Assembly: GCA_001692895.1 (NCBI GenBank)
Contig: KV748180.1
Coordinates: 3,218,195 to 3,282,194, forward strand
Length of the DNA: 64,000 nucleotides
From: Cenococcum geophilum 1.58
Lineage: Eukaryota > Ascomycota > Dothideomycetes > Gloniales > Gloniaceae
Reading direction: 5' to 3'
A model generated the notes under the pieces. The model ran no database searches and had not been told where the DNA came from. It saw nothing but the letters and a program-made list of their open reading frames with translations. Made by a program: the position numbers and the translations under genes. Shown here in pieces: positions 22,637 to 37,300 of the stretch. Positions within the stretch are counted from its first letter, which is position 1; the number at the start of each line of letters is the position of its first letter.

Positions 22637-25600
22637 ATGCTACCAAAAGCAGCCACCACGACGCCATTAACGGCGGCAACTACTTCGAGATTAGGTAACA
22701 ACACTAGTATAGCAGACACTAACTTACAACAACCTGTGACAGTAGGACAGTTACAAGAGATAGTTAACTAGTTGACGGAAAATAATGTAATACTTAAAAA
22801 TAGGATTAACGGGATAGGTGTAGTAAAGATTAAGCTACTATCAATCGAGAGATTTTTAGGGGAAAGATTAAAATTTAAAGGATTCCTTACGCAAATGCAT
22901 TTTAAGGTTTTATAGGAAGGAGCTAAGCTACTAACACCTATGGATTAAGTGGCGTACGCAGGATTGTTCTTATTAGGAAGAGCACTTAAATAGTTTAAGC
23001 CTTACCTTATAGAGATATAAGTAAATAGAATAACGACTATAAACTAAGAAGTACGGTTTATGTTCTTAAGCTGGAGCGGATTCGCGGAGCGACTTATATA
23101 AATGTTTAGAGATCTAGAGGCAACAACCACAGCGGAAAGAAAACTTTAAGATATTACGCAACGAACCTTAGCAATTAAGTACACAACGCAGTTCCAGACG
23201 CTAGCTATATAGGTTAAGTGAAATAATAAGGCGCTTATAGCACAGTATAAATAGGGACTTAAGGCTAAAGTCTAGGATAGAATTATCCTAATGGAAGATA
23301 CGGGCACCCTAAGGGAACTAATAGATTAAGCAATAAAGATTAATAATAAGATCTACTAAAGGGAACAGACCAAGAAGGGTTAGGATAGAGTTTTATAGTC
23401 GTATAAGGCGTAGAGTACGCAACGACCAAAGCTAAGTTAGAAAATATGGTATGGCGCAGAGCTAATAGACCTAAGTAGTACTAAAGAAACCTATAAGAGA
23501 TGGAGTAAAAAACTATAGAAACCTGGAGGTTAAGGATTAAGTAATTATAGGACTAAGGAGCATAGGCTAAATTAGGGATCTTAATAGTAGAAGACGTTTA
23601 GGCGGACTCTATAGCAAAGCTAATAGTTTAGAGACTGAGCTTATATAAATTGCGGAAAATAAGGTCATTTCGCTAGGGATTGTAAAGACGGTTAGAGTTA
23701 CTATGTAATAAAGGGAACCAGACTAGTAGACAACACATACGTATAGAGGGACGATAGTGTACTGCGAGGAACAAAAGAGTGTTTAATTAGAAGTTTTGCG
23801 TTCTATTATAATAACGCATGCTAAACTTATAAGGACGCTAAGTATAGCGTAAGCTATTGGCTATAAGAGCTAGAGTTAACGAAGTATAGAGGCATTAACG
23901 AACTATCTTGTAGATTAGACATTAAAGACGATGAATTCAATATAGGCGAAGCATTTAGTAACAATAAGGCAATAAGAGTAGCTTACTAGGAGCGTGCAAA
24001 CCTCGGAGAAGTTATATTAGAAGTAGAGACTGAGACCGCTACAGAGCAAGGTTTAGTAACGGGTATTATAACACCGCTAGATACGATATCCATTACTTTA
24101 TAAGATGGAAGGAGTAATATCTAAAGACGATTAAGTAAGTAGACGACTGCTAGTGCTAGCTCACTACTTAATAAAGGCAAAAGGCTAAAGGCTTAAGATT
24201 TATAAGACGAGATAAAAAACGACTAAGATTCTTAAAATAAGATAAGGTATGCTTAGGGACCTATAACGGACGATAACCGATAGAGTAGAGCAACGGCTTA
24301 GTTTAGTAATATATAAATGAGCTTAGGACGAAGTTTCCTAAAGGCATAAGATTCTTAAAGCGAGATGAGTGAGATTTAAGACTCTTAAAATAAAATAAGA
24401 ACACTAATAAAGCCTAGTTAAATTAAGGCTAGAGTATAGCTTAAGAAAGAAGCAAGCTTAGGATTAAAGAATCTAAGAGACTAAGAATTTGAAGTATAAA
24501 TAAGGAAACCTATAAGCAAGAGGTAAGAGGCTTCGCTACAGATTAGAGAATCTATAGTATAAATAGCGGTTAGACTAGGAGATAGATATATAGACCTAGG
24601 AGACTTACCGGGTAAACGAGGCGTTTAGCCTAAAGATTAAAAATTTGATACCGAGATTAGGAAGTAAGAAGACTTTAAGGATCTACTTATAAGACGTAAA
24701 AAGAAAGAAACTATAGAGGAATTTAGAGCAAGAATTACCTTATAGCAAGAATAGAAACTAGATAAGAGATCTAGCATATTAGGTTATATAAGGGACAGAG
24801 CACCTATATAAAGAATTACTAATAGACCTAGAATAGGCATACTAAGAGCTAAGTGGCTTATTAAACTAGAATAAGAAGAGGATCTAGGGATTCTAACTAG
24901 GTTTAAAGAACAATATATAAAGGGCTGTCACAACGCAGTAATAAAAAGATACTTTCTTACGGATAGACCGTATATACTTAAGGAGCTGTACTAAAAGTGG
25001 TATAGGCAACGATATAATAATAAGTGGGAAGATTTCTATATGTGGCTAAATAAATAAGTTATCTAAGACCACCCAATTATAATAAAGGCTATAACTTATA
25101 TTAAAGGAGTCTTAATTATAATATTAAAGGATTTAAAGGAGCAATTAGAGAACTAAAAAAGCGAAAGGCAAATCTTAGTACCTGCAAATGAAGTCGCAAC
25201 GCTTAAGTTGGAACGATAGAGGTTTAAACTTAAGGATAAAGACAAGCTAAGAGTTAACCCAAGATACCAAGCACACCACATATTGGCGTGGATCGTATAT
25301 GTAGATAATACGTATAATATATATAGAGCACCCAAAGATAAGAACTAGAAGTACCTAATAAGGATATATTAGGCACCGGATAAGGCAAAGTATAGAAATA
25401 CTAAGTATATATATAGTTAGCACCCCGTAGGAGTTCAAGAACAAGGGGACTTAATACTTTAACTAGGAAGATTCCTTACAGAAGAATGCCTAGATAAATG
25501 ACAGTAGTGGGAATACCTAAAGAATATGTGTCTATGGTATATTAAAGAAAAGAAGCGAACTAAGTATTAGCTAAAAGTGGACTAAGTATAGACAGGATCT

Positions 25601-28600
25601 AGTAGCCAATAGTTAGGAAAAGGGGAGGCCTATAGAACTAGAGGGAACTAGTAGTAGAGCCTTAGACCCTTAAAGGAATTTAAGGACGACACCTAAATTT
25701 ATAAGTTAATTGGCAAGATTAGCAGTTTAAAGCATTAGTAGATAGTGGAGTAATAAGGAACCATATTTTACTAGTAGTAGTTAAAAGGATAGGACTACCA
25801 TTATCTATTAGTTATAATTTTAGGAGATCCGATAGCCTATAGAGAAGGCATTATTAATCTTAAAACAGGACCTATTTAGCTAACCATTAAAGGAAGATAA
25901 ATTAAGATGTCTTTTAATATATTGCCATTAGGGAATAATAAGGCGATACTAGGAATACCTTAGTTACAGGAATATAATCTAAAGATCGATTGGGTTACAG
26001 GTTAGGTCGATATTAGGGATACTTAACAACATAAAATGCGATAACAGACTAAGTTGGTATAGTACTAAGTCGGAGCGACATATAAGGAAACTAAGAAAGG
26101 GTTAGATTATATACCAAAGAGATACTATAAGTATAGTAAAAAGTTATAGTCACTAGAAAGTGAAAAGCTGTTAGAATATATAGTATAGGACTACGAGATA
26201 GAGTTAGAACTAGGAATAAGTCTAAGGTTATTTCTAACCTATAAGCTTACTAAAGAAGAGGGTAGAGCACTTAAAGAGTTTATCTAGGAGAACTTACGAA
26301 AGGGATATATTAGACTATTATAGTTATTAGCGGGTTATCCAGTACTGTTCGTACCAAAGAAGAATAGAAAACTTAGGTTATACATTAACTATAGATAGTT
26401 AAACAGCATTATAAGAAAGGATAGGTATCCTTTACCCTTAATTAGCAAAATCTAAGACAGGATTGGTAATACGCGAATCTTTATAAAGATAGATCTAAAA
26501 TGGGCGTACTATTAGATTAGAATCAAGGAAGGCAACGAATAAAAGGCAGCCTTTAGGTTAAAGGAAGGATTATATAAATTATTAGTTATGCAATTCGGGC
26601 TTATAAACGCGCTAGTAACGTTCCAGAAACGAATTAATAGCGTATTAGGAAAGCACCTTAATGAGTTTATTATAGTATACCTTAACGACATTATTATCTA
26701 CTTAATAATGGAGGAAGAGCACAAGGAATACGTTAAATGGGTCTTAAAGAGACTATAAGAAGAATAAATGCTAGTAGCAATTAAGAAATGCGAGTTCTTT
26801 ATAAGGAAGACCAATTTCATCGGGTTTATTATTAAATTAGGCAAGCTAAGCATAGACCTAAAGAAGATTAAAGCTATAGTAAATTAGCAAGAACTAGAGA
26901 ACGTTATATAGTTGAGATTGTTTTTAGGGTTTTATAATTACTACAGGAGATTTATAGTATAATGGTTAAAGAATATTAAGCCATTTACTTAATTAATAAA
27001 GAAAGAGAAACTATAGGTATGGGAAGAGAAGTAGAGGAAACTATTTAAAGAACTTAAGGAATTATTTACCTAGGAACTAATCTTCAAAATCTACTAACCA
27101 AAGTTAGAGACGGTATTAGAAACGGATATATTAGACTTTATACTAAAGGCATACTTTATATAGAAATATAAAGACGGATGGCACCTAGTAGCATACTATA
27201 GTAGGAAGATAACACTACTAGAACTAAACTATAACATCTATAATAAGGAGTTATTAGGTATAGTTATAGTATTAGGGGAATAGAGAGCATTCTTATAAGG
27301 CATAGAGAAACTATTTATAGTTAAGACGGATTATAAGAACCTAATAGGATTCCTAATAATAAAGGAACTTAACTAAAGATAGGTTAGATGGGCAGAGACA
27401 CTTACAGACTACTATTTTAAAATCTAGTATATTAAGGGTATAGACAACACATAAGCAGATGCGCTAAGTAGAAAGGCTAAACTACAAAACAATAAGAAGC
27501 TATTAGGGGCTTTATTACGAAAAGACATAGATAGATTAATTAGGTACAATTATCTAAAAATCGCAGTAACTTAAGAAGACGTAATAGAAAGAGCCTACAA
27601 GACACTAGAAAGCTTTTGGGTATAAAAGATTTTAAAAGCATAACTAGAAGATCTGTAGGTAGATATATATAAAAACCAAAAAGTAAAGTACATCCTAAGA
27701 AATATAGCAGAGCATTTTGTGGAAGATTTCTATAAGGGAATAACTTAAGGACATAATGGAGCTACGGGCTTAGTGTTAAGACTCTAAGAGGAGTATATTA
27801 TTAACGGAATCTAGGGCATAGTACGAAAAATTATAAAGGAATATCTAGATTGCTAAAGAAATAAACTAATAAGGTATAAGCTATATGGAGGGCTACAACC
27901 TATTAAAATACTAGAGAGACTATAGGAGGTCATATTATAGGACTTTATTATTAAGTTACTAAAGTTAAGAGATCCTATTACCGGACAAGATTACGACGCG
28001 ATCTTAGTAATAGTAGATAAGCTAACAAAGTAGGGATACTTTATAGCATATATAGAAGAAATCTTAGCGGAAGATGTCGCTAAAATCTATATTAAAGAAG
28101 TGTTTATAAGACACGGAGCACTAAGTAAAATTATATTGAATAGGGATCTAAGATTTATAATAGCATTCTAGGAAGTATTCTTAGTGGAGTAAGGAGTTTA
28201 AGCAGTAACTTCCACCGCATATTATTCACAAACAGATGGTTAAACAGAGAGATTAAATTAGACGCTGGAGTAGTATCTAAGACATTATATTAATCACGTA
28301 TAGAATAATTAAGTATCGTTATTACCAGTTATATAGTTTATATATAATATAACACCTTAAGAAGGAATGGGTACATTACCATTTAAGGCAAATTACGGAT
28401 ATAAACTAAGAACATCGTTATCACTATATTAAGTAAAGAAGATAAGTAGTAGAGCTAAGTAAAGAATAAAGGATCTAATAAATCTTTATATAAACCTTAT
28501 GGAAATAGCTAAGGGAGTATAGTAAAAAATAAAAAAGTACTATAACGCTAAGAGATCTAAGGGACTAGATCTTAAGGAGGGAGACAAAGTATAGCTACTA

Positions 28601-28990
28601 TATAAAAATTTTAAGAGTCAACGACTAAGTAAGAAGTTAAACTACGTTAGGCTAGGACCTTTTAAAATTACGCAGAGGATTTCACTAGTTATGTTTAAGT
28701 TAAACCTACTAGCTAAAATAAAGATCTACCTAGTATAGTATATCGCGATACTAGAGCTAGCGTATGGAAATATTAAGCCACTAGTTTACAAAGAAGACAC
28801 GTATAGAGGGCAAGAAGAGGATAAATAGCAAGTTTTAAAAATCGTTAGTTACAAGGATATAGACAATAAAATATAGTACGAAGTAAAGTAAATAGGCTAT
28901 ACTGAGACTACCTAGGAGCTACTAGAGAATTTAAAGAACGCTATAGGAAAGGTATAGGAGTATTAGAAGAAAATAGGTTAGGTAATATTA
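22637..28990 (+). pseudogene. Gypsy-B gag-pol pseudogene
   Basis: Gag begins MLPKAATTTPLTAATTSR at 22637 and ends with a CCHC knuckle at about 23648-23683 (first Cys now Tyr; NCGK-stop-GHFARDCK). Pol shows an aspartic-protease-side region, reverse transcriptase with VYLNDIIIY (YLDD equivalent) at 26675-26701, RNase H (ETDILDFILKAYF near 27118-27160), a GPY-type integrase with a TDG-TERLN core near 28225-28260, and a chromodomain (YEVK-stop-IGYTETT) near 28880. Several stretches are open for 30-50 codons, so decay is milder than in Gypsy-A. Confidence 0.82.
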
Positions 28991-29719
28991 ATAAAGAAGG
29001 ATTAAAAAAATAAGTTACCTAAGGGGGACCTAGGAAGAGCGACTGCTAAACTACTTAGAGTTGTTTCCTTTACTAATAGAGGAGGGTTAGTCCTCTTATT
29101 ACCTAGTTCCTAAAGACCCTATTCTATAAGTTTCTACTCCTTAGAACGGACCTTCTTATAAACCTTCTTAAGACGGGTTAACCGAGCGAACGCAACCTGT
29201 TGAGTTTTAAAGGAGCGACGCTGGGCCTTAAGGGCGCGAGCAGTCTCCTTAGCAGAATAATAGAGTCCGGCACGAGCAGCGGCCAACTCCAATTTAAGCT
29301 TTATAGTAGTAGATTAAATATAAGACCTTATAATAAATTACTTAGGGAACTAGACGACTATTAAGAGTTATAGGACGCGTATACTTAGCGTTAGAAATAG
29401 AGCGAATATCGTAAGATAATTAAACGTTTACTTTAGTGCACTCCAAACAAAATAAGGGCTGTTAAGATAATAGGCTTGCTATTATAATATATACTAACCC
29501 CGCTTTTAAACAGCGAGAACACGGAGATAGCATAATTTTACTAAGTAATAGTATTGCAGCAATGGTGCGGGCACGACGTTGCGCTTATAAAGAGGAAGTT
29601 GCTTTAGGTATAGTAAGTAATAATAATAACTAAATTAATTAGATAGATATTATACCTCTAGTAAACGACTTAAAGATACTAGGTATCTTTAAGGATAAAG
29701 ATAAAGAGGAGGGAGATAG

Positions 29720-30142
29720 TATTACGGACGCTTTAAGTACAATATTATAACTACTTAGAGAGGAGTTAAAAGAAGCTAGTTAGTTAATAAGAGCACAGTC
29801 TAGGATAAAGCCGGTAGAACCATGTAATAAGGAATAGTAAGCGAGTCATATAATGTTATACGCAGTATACGCGGTATACGTATTATACGTAAACGTATAA
29901 TACGTATAACACGTACGTTACGTATAAGAAGGATTTTATAGGAGTACGGTTGTGTATTTAAGGACCCTTAGTCCCTACCTAGATAGTTCCTTCCTTAAAG
30001 TAATTCTTAGAATATAATTGGAGTTAATCTATTAGGCAACTACTCCACTAGTTATTATTACGTTATTGACTTACTTGTAATACCTATATACCTAGCCCAT
30101 TAACAGGACCCACTATAGTACTTACTATAAGGTTCCGTTACA
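29720..30142 (+). repeat. 3' LTR of Gypsy-B copy 1
   Basis: 423 bp from tattacggacgc (after the purine tract gaggagggagatag) to ggttccgttaca. Near 29857-29930 it holds a (tatacg)n-type palindromic run, much shortened in the other family LTRs. Confidence 0.88.
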
Positions 30143-33100
30143 ACTAGAAGATATTAAAAAGGCGTTAAAACTAAAGTAATATATTAACCCACAACCTCTT
30201 ATACCTAAAGAATATTATAATCTAATTAATACGTTTAAGAAATAATTCGTAAACTAACTACCCCCGCATTAAGATAAGCACGATTTTAAGATAGAACTTA
30301 AACCTAGTATAATGCTAAAGTTTGGCCTATTATACGGTATGTTATAAGAAGAGCTGCTAGTAATATAATAATACCTTAAAGAGCACCTAAAGAAAGAATT
30401 TATTCGCCCTAGTTAATTATTATTCGCCTTACCTATACTATTTATTAAGAAACCTAGAGGAGGCTTAAGGTTCTGTATTAATTATTAAGCCCTAAATATA
30501 ATTATAATTTAAAACCAATATCCAATTCCTCTACTTTAAGAAACACTTAACTACTTAGTAAAAGCATAATACTTTATAAAGCTTAATATAGTCGCTGCCT
30601 TTAATTAAATCCGTGTTTATAAAGGAGATAAAAAGTATACGGCTTTCCGTATATAATAGGGACTTTTTAAATACTTAGTAATACCGTTTAATATAAAGAA
30701 CGGTCCTAGTATGTTTTAGTAATATATTAATAATATGCTTCGCGAATTCCTTAATATATTTATTACCGCGTATATTAATAATATCGTAATCTATTTATCT
30801 TTACTTTCTAAGTATTAGAAGCATGTCTAAATAGTCCTTAAATGCCTATAAGACGCGGGCTTATAATGCGATATTAAGAAATATAAGTTCTATACGTCTA
30901 AAGTTATATACTTAGGCCTAATTATATCCCGTAATAGAATTAAAATAAACCCTAAGAAAATTGCTATAATTATAAACTAGGAAAGTCCTAGTAGTATATA
31001 AGATATCTAAGGATTTCTAGGATTTGTAAATTTCTACTATTAATTTATTAATTACTTCTTAAAAATTGTTTAGCTATTAGTAAACTTAATAAGAAAGAAT
31101 ATAAGATTTAAATAGACTACTAAATATAAATAAGCTTTTAATAACCTAAAATATTATTTTATAACTACTCTAATTCTTACCTACTTTAATCTAGACCTTA
31201 AATATATCATTAAAATAGACTCGTCTAATTATATACTAAAAGGAGTGTTATTACAATATAATAAAAACAGCAAGCTACGCCTAATAGCCTTTCTCTCTTA
31301 AAAACTTACCCCTATTAAATTAAACTATAAGATATATAATAAGGAACTACTTATAATTATTAGATGCTTTAAATAATAGCGTTTAAAACTTAAAGGATTG
31401 TTATTCTTAATATGCGTATTAACGGACTATAAAAACCTATAGTACTTTATAACTATAAAGTAATTAACGCAGCGCTAAATTTATTAGGCTGAATACCTTT
31501 TATAATTTAACTTTAAGATTATATACTAACCTAGCAAACTTAATTAGAAGCCTAACTTATTAATATAATAATTATAAAACTTACCTATAAACGCCTCTAA
31601 TAAACGGATTATAAATTAATTATAAATTCTACTGCCCCCTAAGCGCTTTAAGAAAATACGCCCTATGTTTTTAGATTCGGAGCTTAATAGAAATAAATTA
31701 GAAATTAATAAGTAGGATATAAAAATTAATAAATTAACAGAGTATAAATATAAGAATAACCCCTAAATAGCAAATATAATAAAAACGATTTAAATAGGGA
31801 AATAGTAATATAAGGATATTACACTCGCTAAATACGAAATCTATAATAATTGGTTATACTATTAATAAAAGATAGTAGTCCTAAATTCCAAACCCTTATA
31901 ACCTAAGATACTTAAATTTATATATAATTCCCCTATAGTAGGGCACCCTAGCTGTATAAAGACCTATAAGATTATCTAATAAGCATATTACTAGCCTATA
32001 ATGTATAACTATATATAAAAATATATTTAAGTATATAAAATATATATGCGTAGGAAGACCTCTTATATAAAGAAGTAAGAAGTACTTTAACCGTTGCTAA
32101 TTCTAATATAAAGATAGCGAGATATTTTAATTAACTTTATAGTTAACCTATCTAATAGTAATAGGTTTATAAATGTTATAATAGTTATTAACCGTCTTAT
32201 AAAAATGCGATATATAATTCCTATAGACTTAATTAATGCAATATTAGTAGCCAAATATTTTATTAAGTATGTTTTTAAGCTATACGGACTTTCTAATTTA
32301 ATAATATCTAATTACGGAAGCCAGTTTGTTTTAGACTTCTAGTAAACCCTATATAAATAATTAAGTATATAAATATAACTCTTAACTGTATTTTATCTAG
32401 AGATAAACGGTTAAACTAAAATTGCAAACGCGATTATAGAATAATACTTATAAATATACTACTCCTACCTATAAGATAACTGGGAAAAGTGGCTACCTTT
32501 AATTAAGTTTACTATAAATAATATAAGAAACTAATTAATAGGTATAATACCGTTCTACGCAACCTATAGATAAGACCCTTAACTTATATTTAAATTACGA
32601 CCTAAAATTAATATAATAGGACCTATAATTAAGAGGATTTAACTAATTAACGTATATAACTTCGCTAATTAAATAAAATAGTTAACAGAACTATTATAAA
32701 GTAAATTAGTATACGTTTAAACATTATAGAAATAGTATATAAATAAAGAATAAGCTTCTGCATAGGACTTTAAGAAAGGTAATATAGTTTACCTAAATAT
32801 ATAAAACCTAAAGACTTTATAACCCTTAAAGAAACTAGACTGGAAGTTTACGGGCCTATACTAAATTAAAAAGAAACTAAGCCTATACACTTATAAGCTT
32901 AAACTACTAACTAAAATAAAAATATATTTAACGTTTTATATAAATTTACTATAACCCTTAAAAGGTAAACCTATAACTTATAAAGTGCTACCGCTACCTC
33001 CTATAATTGTTAATAACGGTAACGGTTCTTACTTTATTAACTTAATTAACGATATATAATAGAAAATATAATCTAAACAATTTAAACTCCTTATTAAGTA

Positions 33101-33612
33101 GGAAGGATATAAAATATAAACTTAGAAAACCTATAACTAGATTAAAACTAACGCGCCTTCCCTAGTAAAAGAATTCTATAAAGACTATCCTTTACGGCCT
33201 ACTTTAGCTAGATAGATATAATATAAAGGTAAATAACTGCCACCTAATATAAATATATAAAATATAATAGTAGGAAACTTAAAATTAAAAAGAACTTAAA
33301 ATATGTTATAATATTTATAATATAATTACGTAATACGCAAAATATTAAGAAACTTTAACCGCCAGTTAAAGTTATTTAATTAGTTAGATCCGCCTTACTA
33401 AGACCTATTATAAAGATATTAGTTCTGCTTACCGCCTTAACTAAGCTAATAGCGATTTTCTAACCTAGGGATGGAAAATCCTAATTAGTCCATTTACGAT
33501 TAGAACCAGCAGAACTCTATATTATTACTTAACGCGAATATATAAAAACGCGATAAGTTATAAGTCTTAACTAAAATTAAATTATTTAGACCTTTGGCTA
33601 AAGGGGGGGTAC

Positions 33613-33918
33613 TATAACGGGACTAGCCTAGTTATAGTAGGAATGTCTTAGTAAAACACTTAATAGATAAATTCCGACGCTTTAACCAAATTCTGCTAGA
33701 TTAATTAAATTTTACTAAAGTCTGTTAAAGACCGCGTACGTATATACGCACGTATCGACCACCAAGCCCCTAACTATTTAATTATACGATTCTCTTGTTA
33801 TTCCCTTTCTCCTCTTTACGCAACGTCTTGTTCTTAGCGAGAGCTATATACCCTTAGATTTAGATAGAATTTATATCGTTCCTTTAAATCTTCCCTAAAG
33901 TCTTTCCGCGCCCTTATA
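33613..33918 (+). repeat. 3' LTR of Gypsy-A copy 2
   Basis: 306 bp following the purine tract aaagggggggtac; ends cccttata before the target duplication ccggc. Confidence 0.9.
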
Positions 33919-33923
33919 CCGGC

Positions 33924-34109
33924 AAGTTGCCATAAATTGCCGTATATTGCGGTTATATAACGCGAAGATTTTATAAAACATTAAGTGGCGCTACTCTTCT
34001 TCTCCTTTCCTTTCCCTAGCTTTAGATTCTTATTTATAGACAATCTAATTATATAGGCTTGCGCGTCCCTCTTACTGTGCTTATGCCTTACTTAACTAAG
34101 TTGCTAATA
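33924..34109 (+). repeat. Gypsy-C left LTR, remaining 186 bp
   Basis: Continues the LTR begun at 20289-20344; 56 + 186 = 242 bp, the same as the right LTR. Ends ttgctaata, matching cgctaaca at 50231-50238. Confidence 0.88.
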
Positions 34110-34300
34110 TTATCTAAAGCTCGCTCTACTCTCTCTTCCTAAGAAGGAACTTAAATATATCTATAAGATTATAAATAGGACAATAACATAGAATAAGACC
34201 CTAAGGAAAAGAATAGAACCCTAAGGAAAGGATTTATAAGACACGTATAGACCAGAACCCCTAAAGAAATTACCTAGAATTACCTAACACCCCTACTACT

Positions 34301-37300
34301 ATGCTACAAAACATAGTAGTAAGCAAAGTAGCTACAAGACCCTTAAATACCTTAGATAAAGAAATAATTAATATTTTAACCCCCTAGGCGGAGCTTACGG
34401 CAGCTAATACTAAAATTAAACGACTATAAGAGCTGCTTAAAGCCAGAGATACCCCTATATCTAATAATAAGTCATTATTAGATAACTAAAGACTTACTAT
34501 AGTCCTTTAGGCCTTATCCTAGCGCCTTAGTGGATCTACTAAGGCCTATATAGTACCAAAGCGGTCAGCAAAGGTTGCGGATCCCCCGCTACTTACGGAT
34601 AGAATAAACCTAATATTTAATAACTGGAAGCTTTAATTACGGGACAAGCTTAAAGTTAATGCTGACTACTTTCCTACCCCCTAAGCTAAGATGGCCTATG
34701 TCTTTAGCCGTACTAGCGGAGACGCCTAGACGTATTTACGCTCGCGATATACTAAAGACTTAACAGACCCTTTTATCTCTAAAGAGGAAATAATTAAATA
34801 CTTGTCTTCTATTTATAAAGACCCTTTTAAAGTATAGAACGCCCGTCTTAGCTATAAAAGCCTAAATATAAAAATAGCGGAGACTTTTTTAACCTTTTAG
34901 ACCCGCTTTCTACATTTAGCCAGATAGGCTTAGATCCCCTAAGAAAACCTACTGCTAGACCTCTTTAATAAGCTTACCCTGAGCCTACAGCAGGCCGTAT
35001 TACTAGCTTATACTACGGCATAGACGTTAAAAGAACTTATGGATTATTGCCTAGCTATTAACTAAGGCCTTTATCGAATTAAGGCACGCGCTAATTGGCT
35101 AAAAACTAGAAACCTCGTAAACCAGGCTATAAGTACTGCAAAAACGGCCTATAGTGCCCTAGTATAATTAGCAACCCCTATAGCACCGGCCGCTTAGCCT
35201 ATAGTTAACCTAGTAGCTAGCCGCGCAGCTACCCTTACTGTGGGTTTAGTGTACACCTAGCCTATATATAGCGACCCCTAAATATAGGCCCTTAGTAATT
35301 AAGGAGCTTACTTTTTATACGGTTAACCTAGCTACCCTATAAGGAACTACCTAATAAAGGCAAAGATAAACGAGGTCCTATTAATTTAGGAGGATAGTAT
35401 AAAGTTAAAAAAAGAGGAACCCTAGGGGAAGACTTCCCCCTAGGGTTAAAAGGAATTAATATATTATATATTGATCTGGGTCAGCTAGTTAATAGAAAAA
35501 GCTATATTATCCCTTATACTTTATTCCACAATAGATATTAAGTTTTAACTTCTGCTTTAGCTAACTTAGAAGTAAATGCCTTTACCTTAATTAATATAAA
35601 GTGCGTTGTAAAACTGGCTGACTTTTTAAATACGCCTCTGGAAGAACTGCCTAAGCCAATTCCTATTTATGGGTATAACGGATAGGTAGGACTACCTATT
35701 ACGACTATATTGCGGATTTACCTTCGTATTAACAGACAAAGGTAGTATAACGTTCCCTTCCTTATTACGGACCTAGGAAGCCATAATATAATCTTAAGGA
35801 GAAAATAGCTAGCCTATTTAGGCTTACAGCTAGATATATAAAGTAGACGGCTTATCTAGCCTAAAACCCTACCCCTAACTCCTTCCTTTATAAAAGAAAT
35901 CAGCATTATAATAGAAAATCTTATACGGCCCTAGATTAATACTATTTACTAGGCCGATGCTATGCGTAGGGACTAGGCCTTTAAGAAAGATATATAGCTT
36001 AATCCGTAACGGATCTATATACTACGCCGCCCCTAGACTACCTATATTACGCTACCCGTATTAAAGACCTAGGAAGTTAATAATAACCTAGAAAAGCCCC
36101 CTATAGAGAGCTTAGGCCCTATACAGCTATAAAGAATAGTAAGGAATATTAAACGCTATACTAAACTAATAGACCGGAGGGATAACTTGCGGAAGATGGA
36201 ATAGAAGCTAAGAAAGATTATAAACCTTAGACTGTAAAATATAGTCCGGTAAATAGCTGTAAGGAAACCTACGGACCTCCTACTAGTTAATATCTGCTAT
36301 ATTAGCGCCGTAGGATTCTACTAGAACTTGGTTTAGCCTAATACTATTACTTTTACGACTAGCTTATACGAAATTAACTAGATACTTAAGGAAAAGGAAA
36401 GCGAGCTTAGCGGATAGGAAAGTAAGCTTATAGATAAGGAGCTAGTAGAATAGAAACTACCCCATTAATACTAAAAGTTTAAGGATATATTCTCTAAGGC
36501 AGTATCTAATATACTTCTACCGCATTAACTATACAACCACAAGATTGAGATTAAGTTAGATAAGGAAAACGCCTTTAGCTATACCCCCCTCTATAAACAA
36601 TCTATTACCGAGTTATAGGCTACTAAGCAGTACCTTGTTAATAACCTAGTAAAGGGGTTTATTAAGCCTAGCCAGGCCCCTTTTACCTCCCCTATTCTCT
36701 TTGCAAAAAAGCTAAATAAAGGACTTTGTCTCTGCATTAACTACCATAAGCTTAATAATATAACCCGTAAAGACCGTTATCCGCTACCCCTACTTAATAA
36801 GACACTAGCCCAAATTAATAGAGCTAAGGTATTTATAAAGCTCGATATCCGTTAAGCTTTTTACTAAATTAAAATAGACCCTAGATCTATAGATCTTACT
36901 ATATTTCGGATTTAATATAAATTATATAAATATAAAGTACTTCCTTTTAGACTGACTAATGGACCGGCTACGTACCAACAATATATAAACGATATACTCT
37001 TTAACTACCTTAACGACTTCTATACGGCCTACCTGGATAATATTATAATTTACTCTAAGAACGAGTTAGAATACAAGGAGCACGTCTATAAAGTCTTATA
37101 ATAACTCTATAAAGCTAGCCTCTAGGCCGATATTAAGAAGTTAGAATTTAGTATAAAGTGTATAAAGTACCTAGGGTTTATTATTAGTATAGACGGAATT
37201 AAGGCTAACCTAGAAAAGACGGCCGTAATTAATTAATGGGAACCACTACGGACTATAAAAGGGATATAGTTATTCTTAGGCTTCTATAACTTCTACTAAC

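Larger units (their letters stand above)
22555..30142 (+). mobile_element. Gypsy-B copy 1, nested in Gypsy-A copy 2
   Basis: Ty3/Gypsy chromovirus flanked by actag (22550-22554, 30143-30147). It has a normal 423-bp 3' LTR (29720-30142) but only 43 bp at the 5' end (22555-22597). Those bases are mostly the reverse complement of the LTR's own 3' end, so the element's two ends form an inverted repeat. Gag and pol occupy 22637-28990. It is less RIP-mutated than its host but still full of stops. Confidence 0.88.
21890..33300 (+). pseudogene. Gypsy-A pol pseudogene, split by Gypsy-B copy 1
   Basis: The polyprotein runs 21890-22554 and then 30148-33300. Visible through the stops: reverse transcriptase with an AYINN box (YxDD equivalent, Asp lost to RIP) near 30768-30783, RNase H (FNLDLKYIIKIDSSNYI near 31190), integrase with an H-x-H near 31934 and a central core to 32520, and a chromodomain near 33040-33180. 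All tryptophan and glutamine codons in exposed contexts have become stops. Confidence 0.8.
20345..33918 (+). mobile_element. Gypsy-A copy 2, nested in Gypsy-C LTR
   Basis: Full-length copy with 306-bp LTRs at 20345-20650 and 33613-33918 and target duplication ccggc (20340-20344, 33919-33923). Interrupted at 22555-30142 by Gypsy-B copy 1. Without it the element is about 6 kb with gag, pol and chromodomain, all ruined by RIP-type stops. Confidence 0.9.

Noticed and set aside
22555-30142. Gypsy-B copy 1 as a DNA transposon with terminal inverted repeats
   Set aside because: Three other copies show ordinary 423-424-bp LTRs, and the protein is a Gypsy gag-pol. The inverted ends are a defect of this copy.
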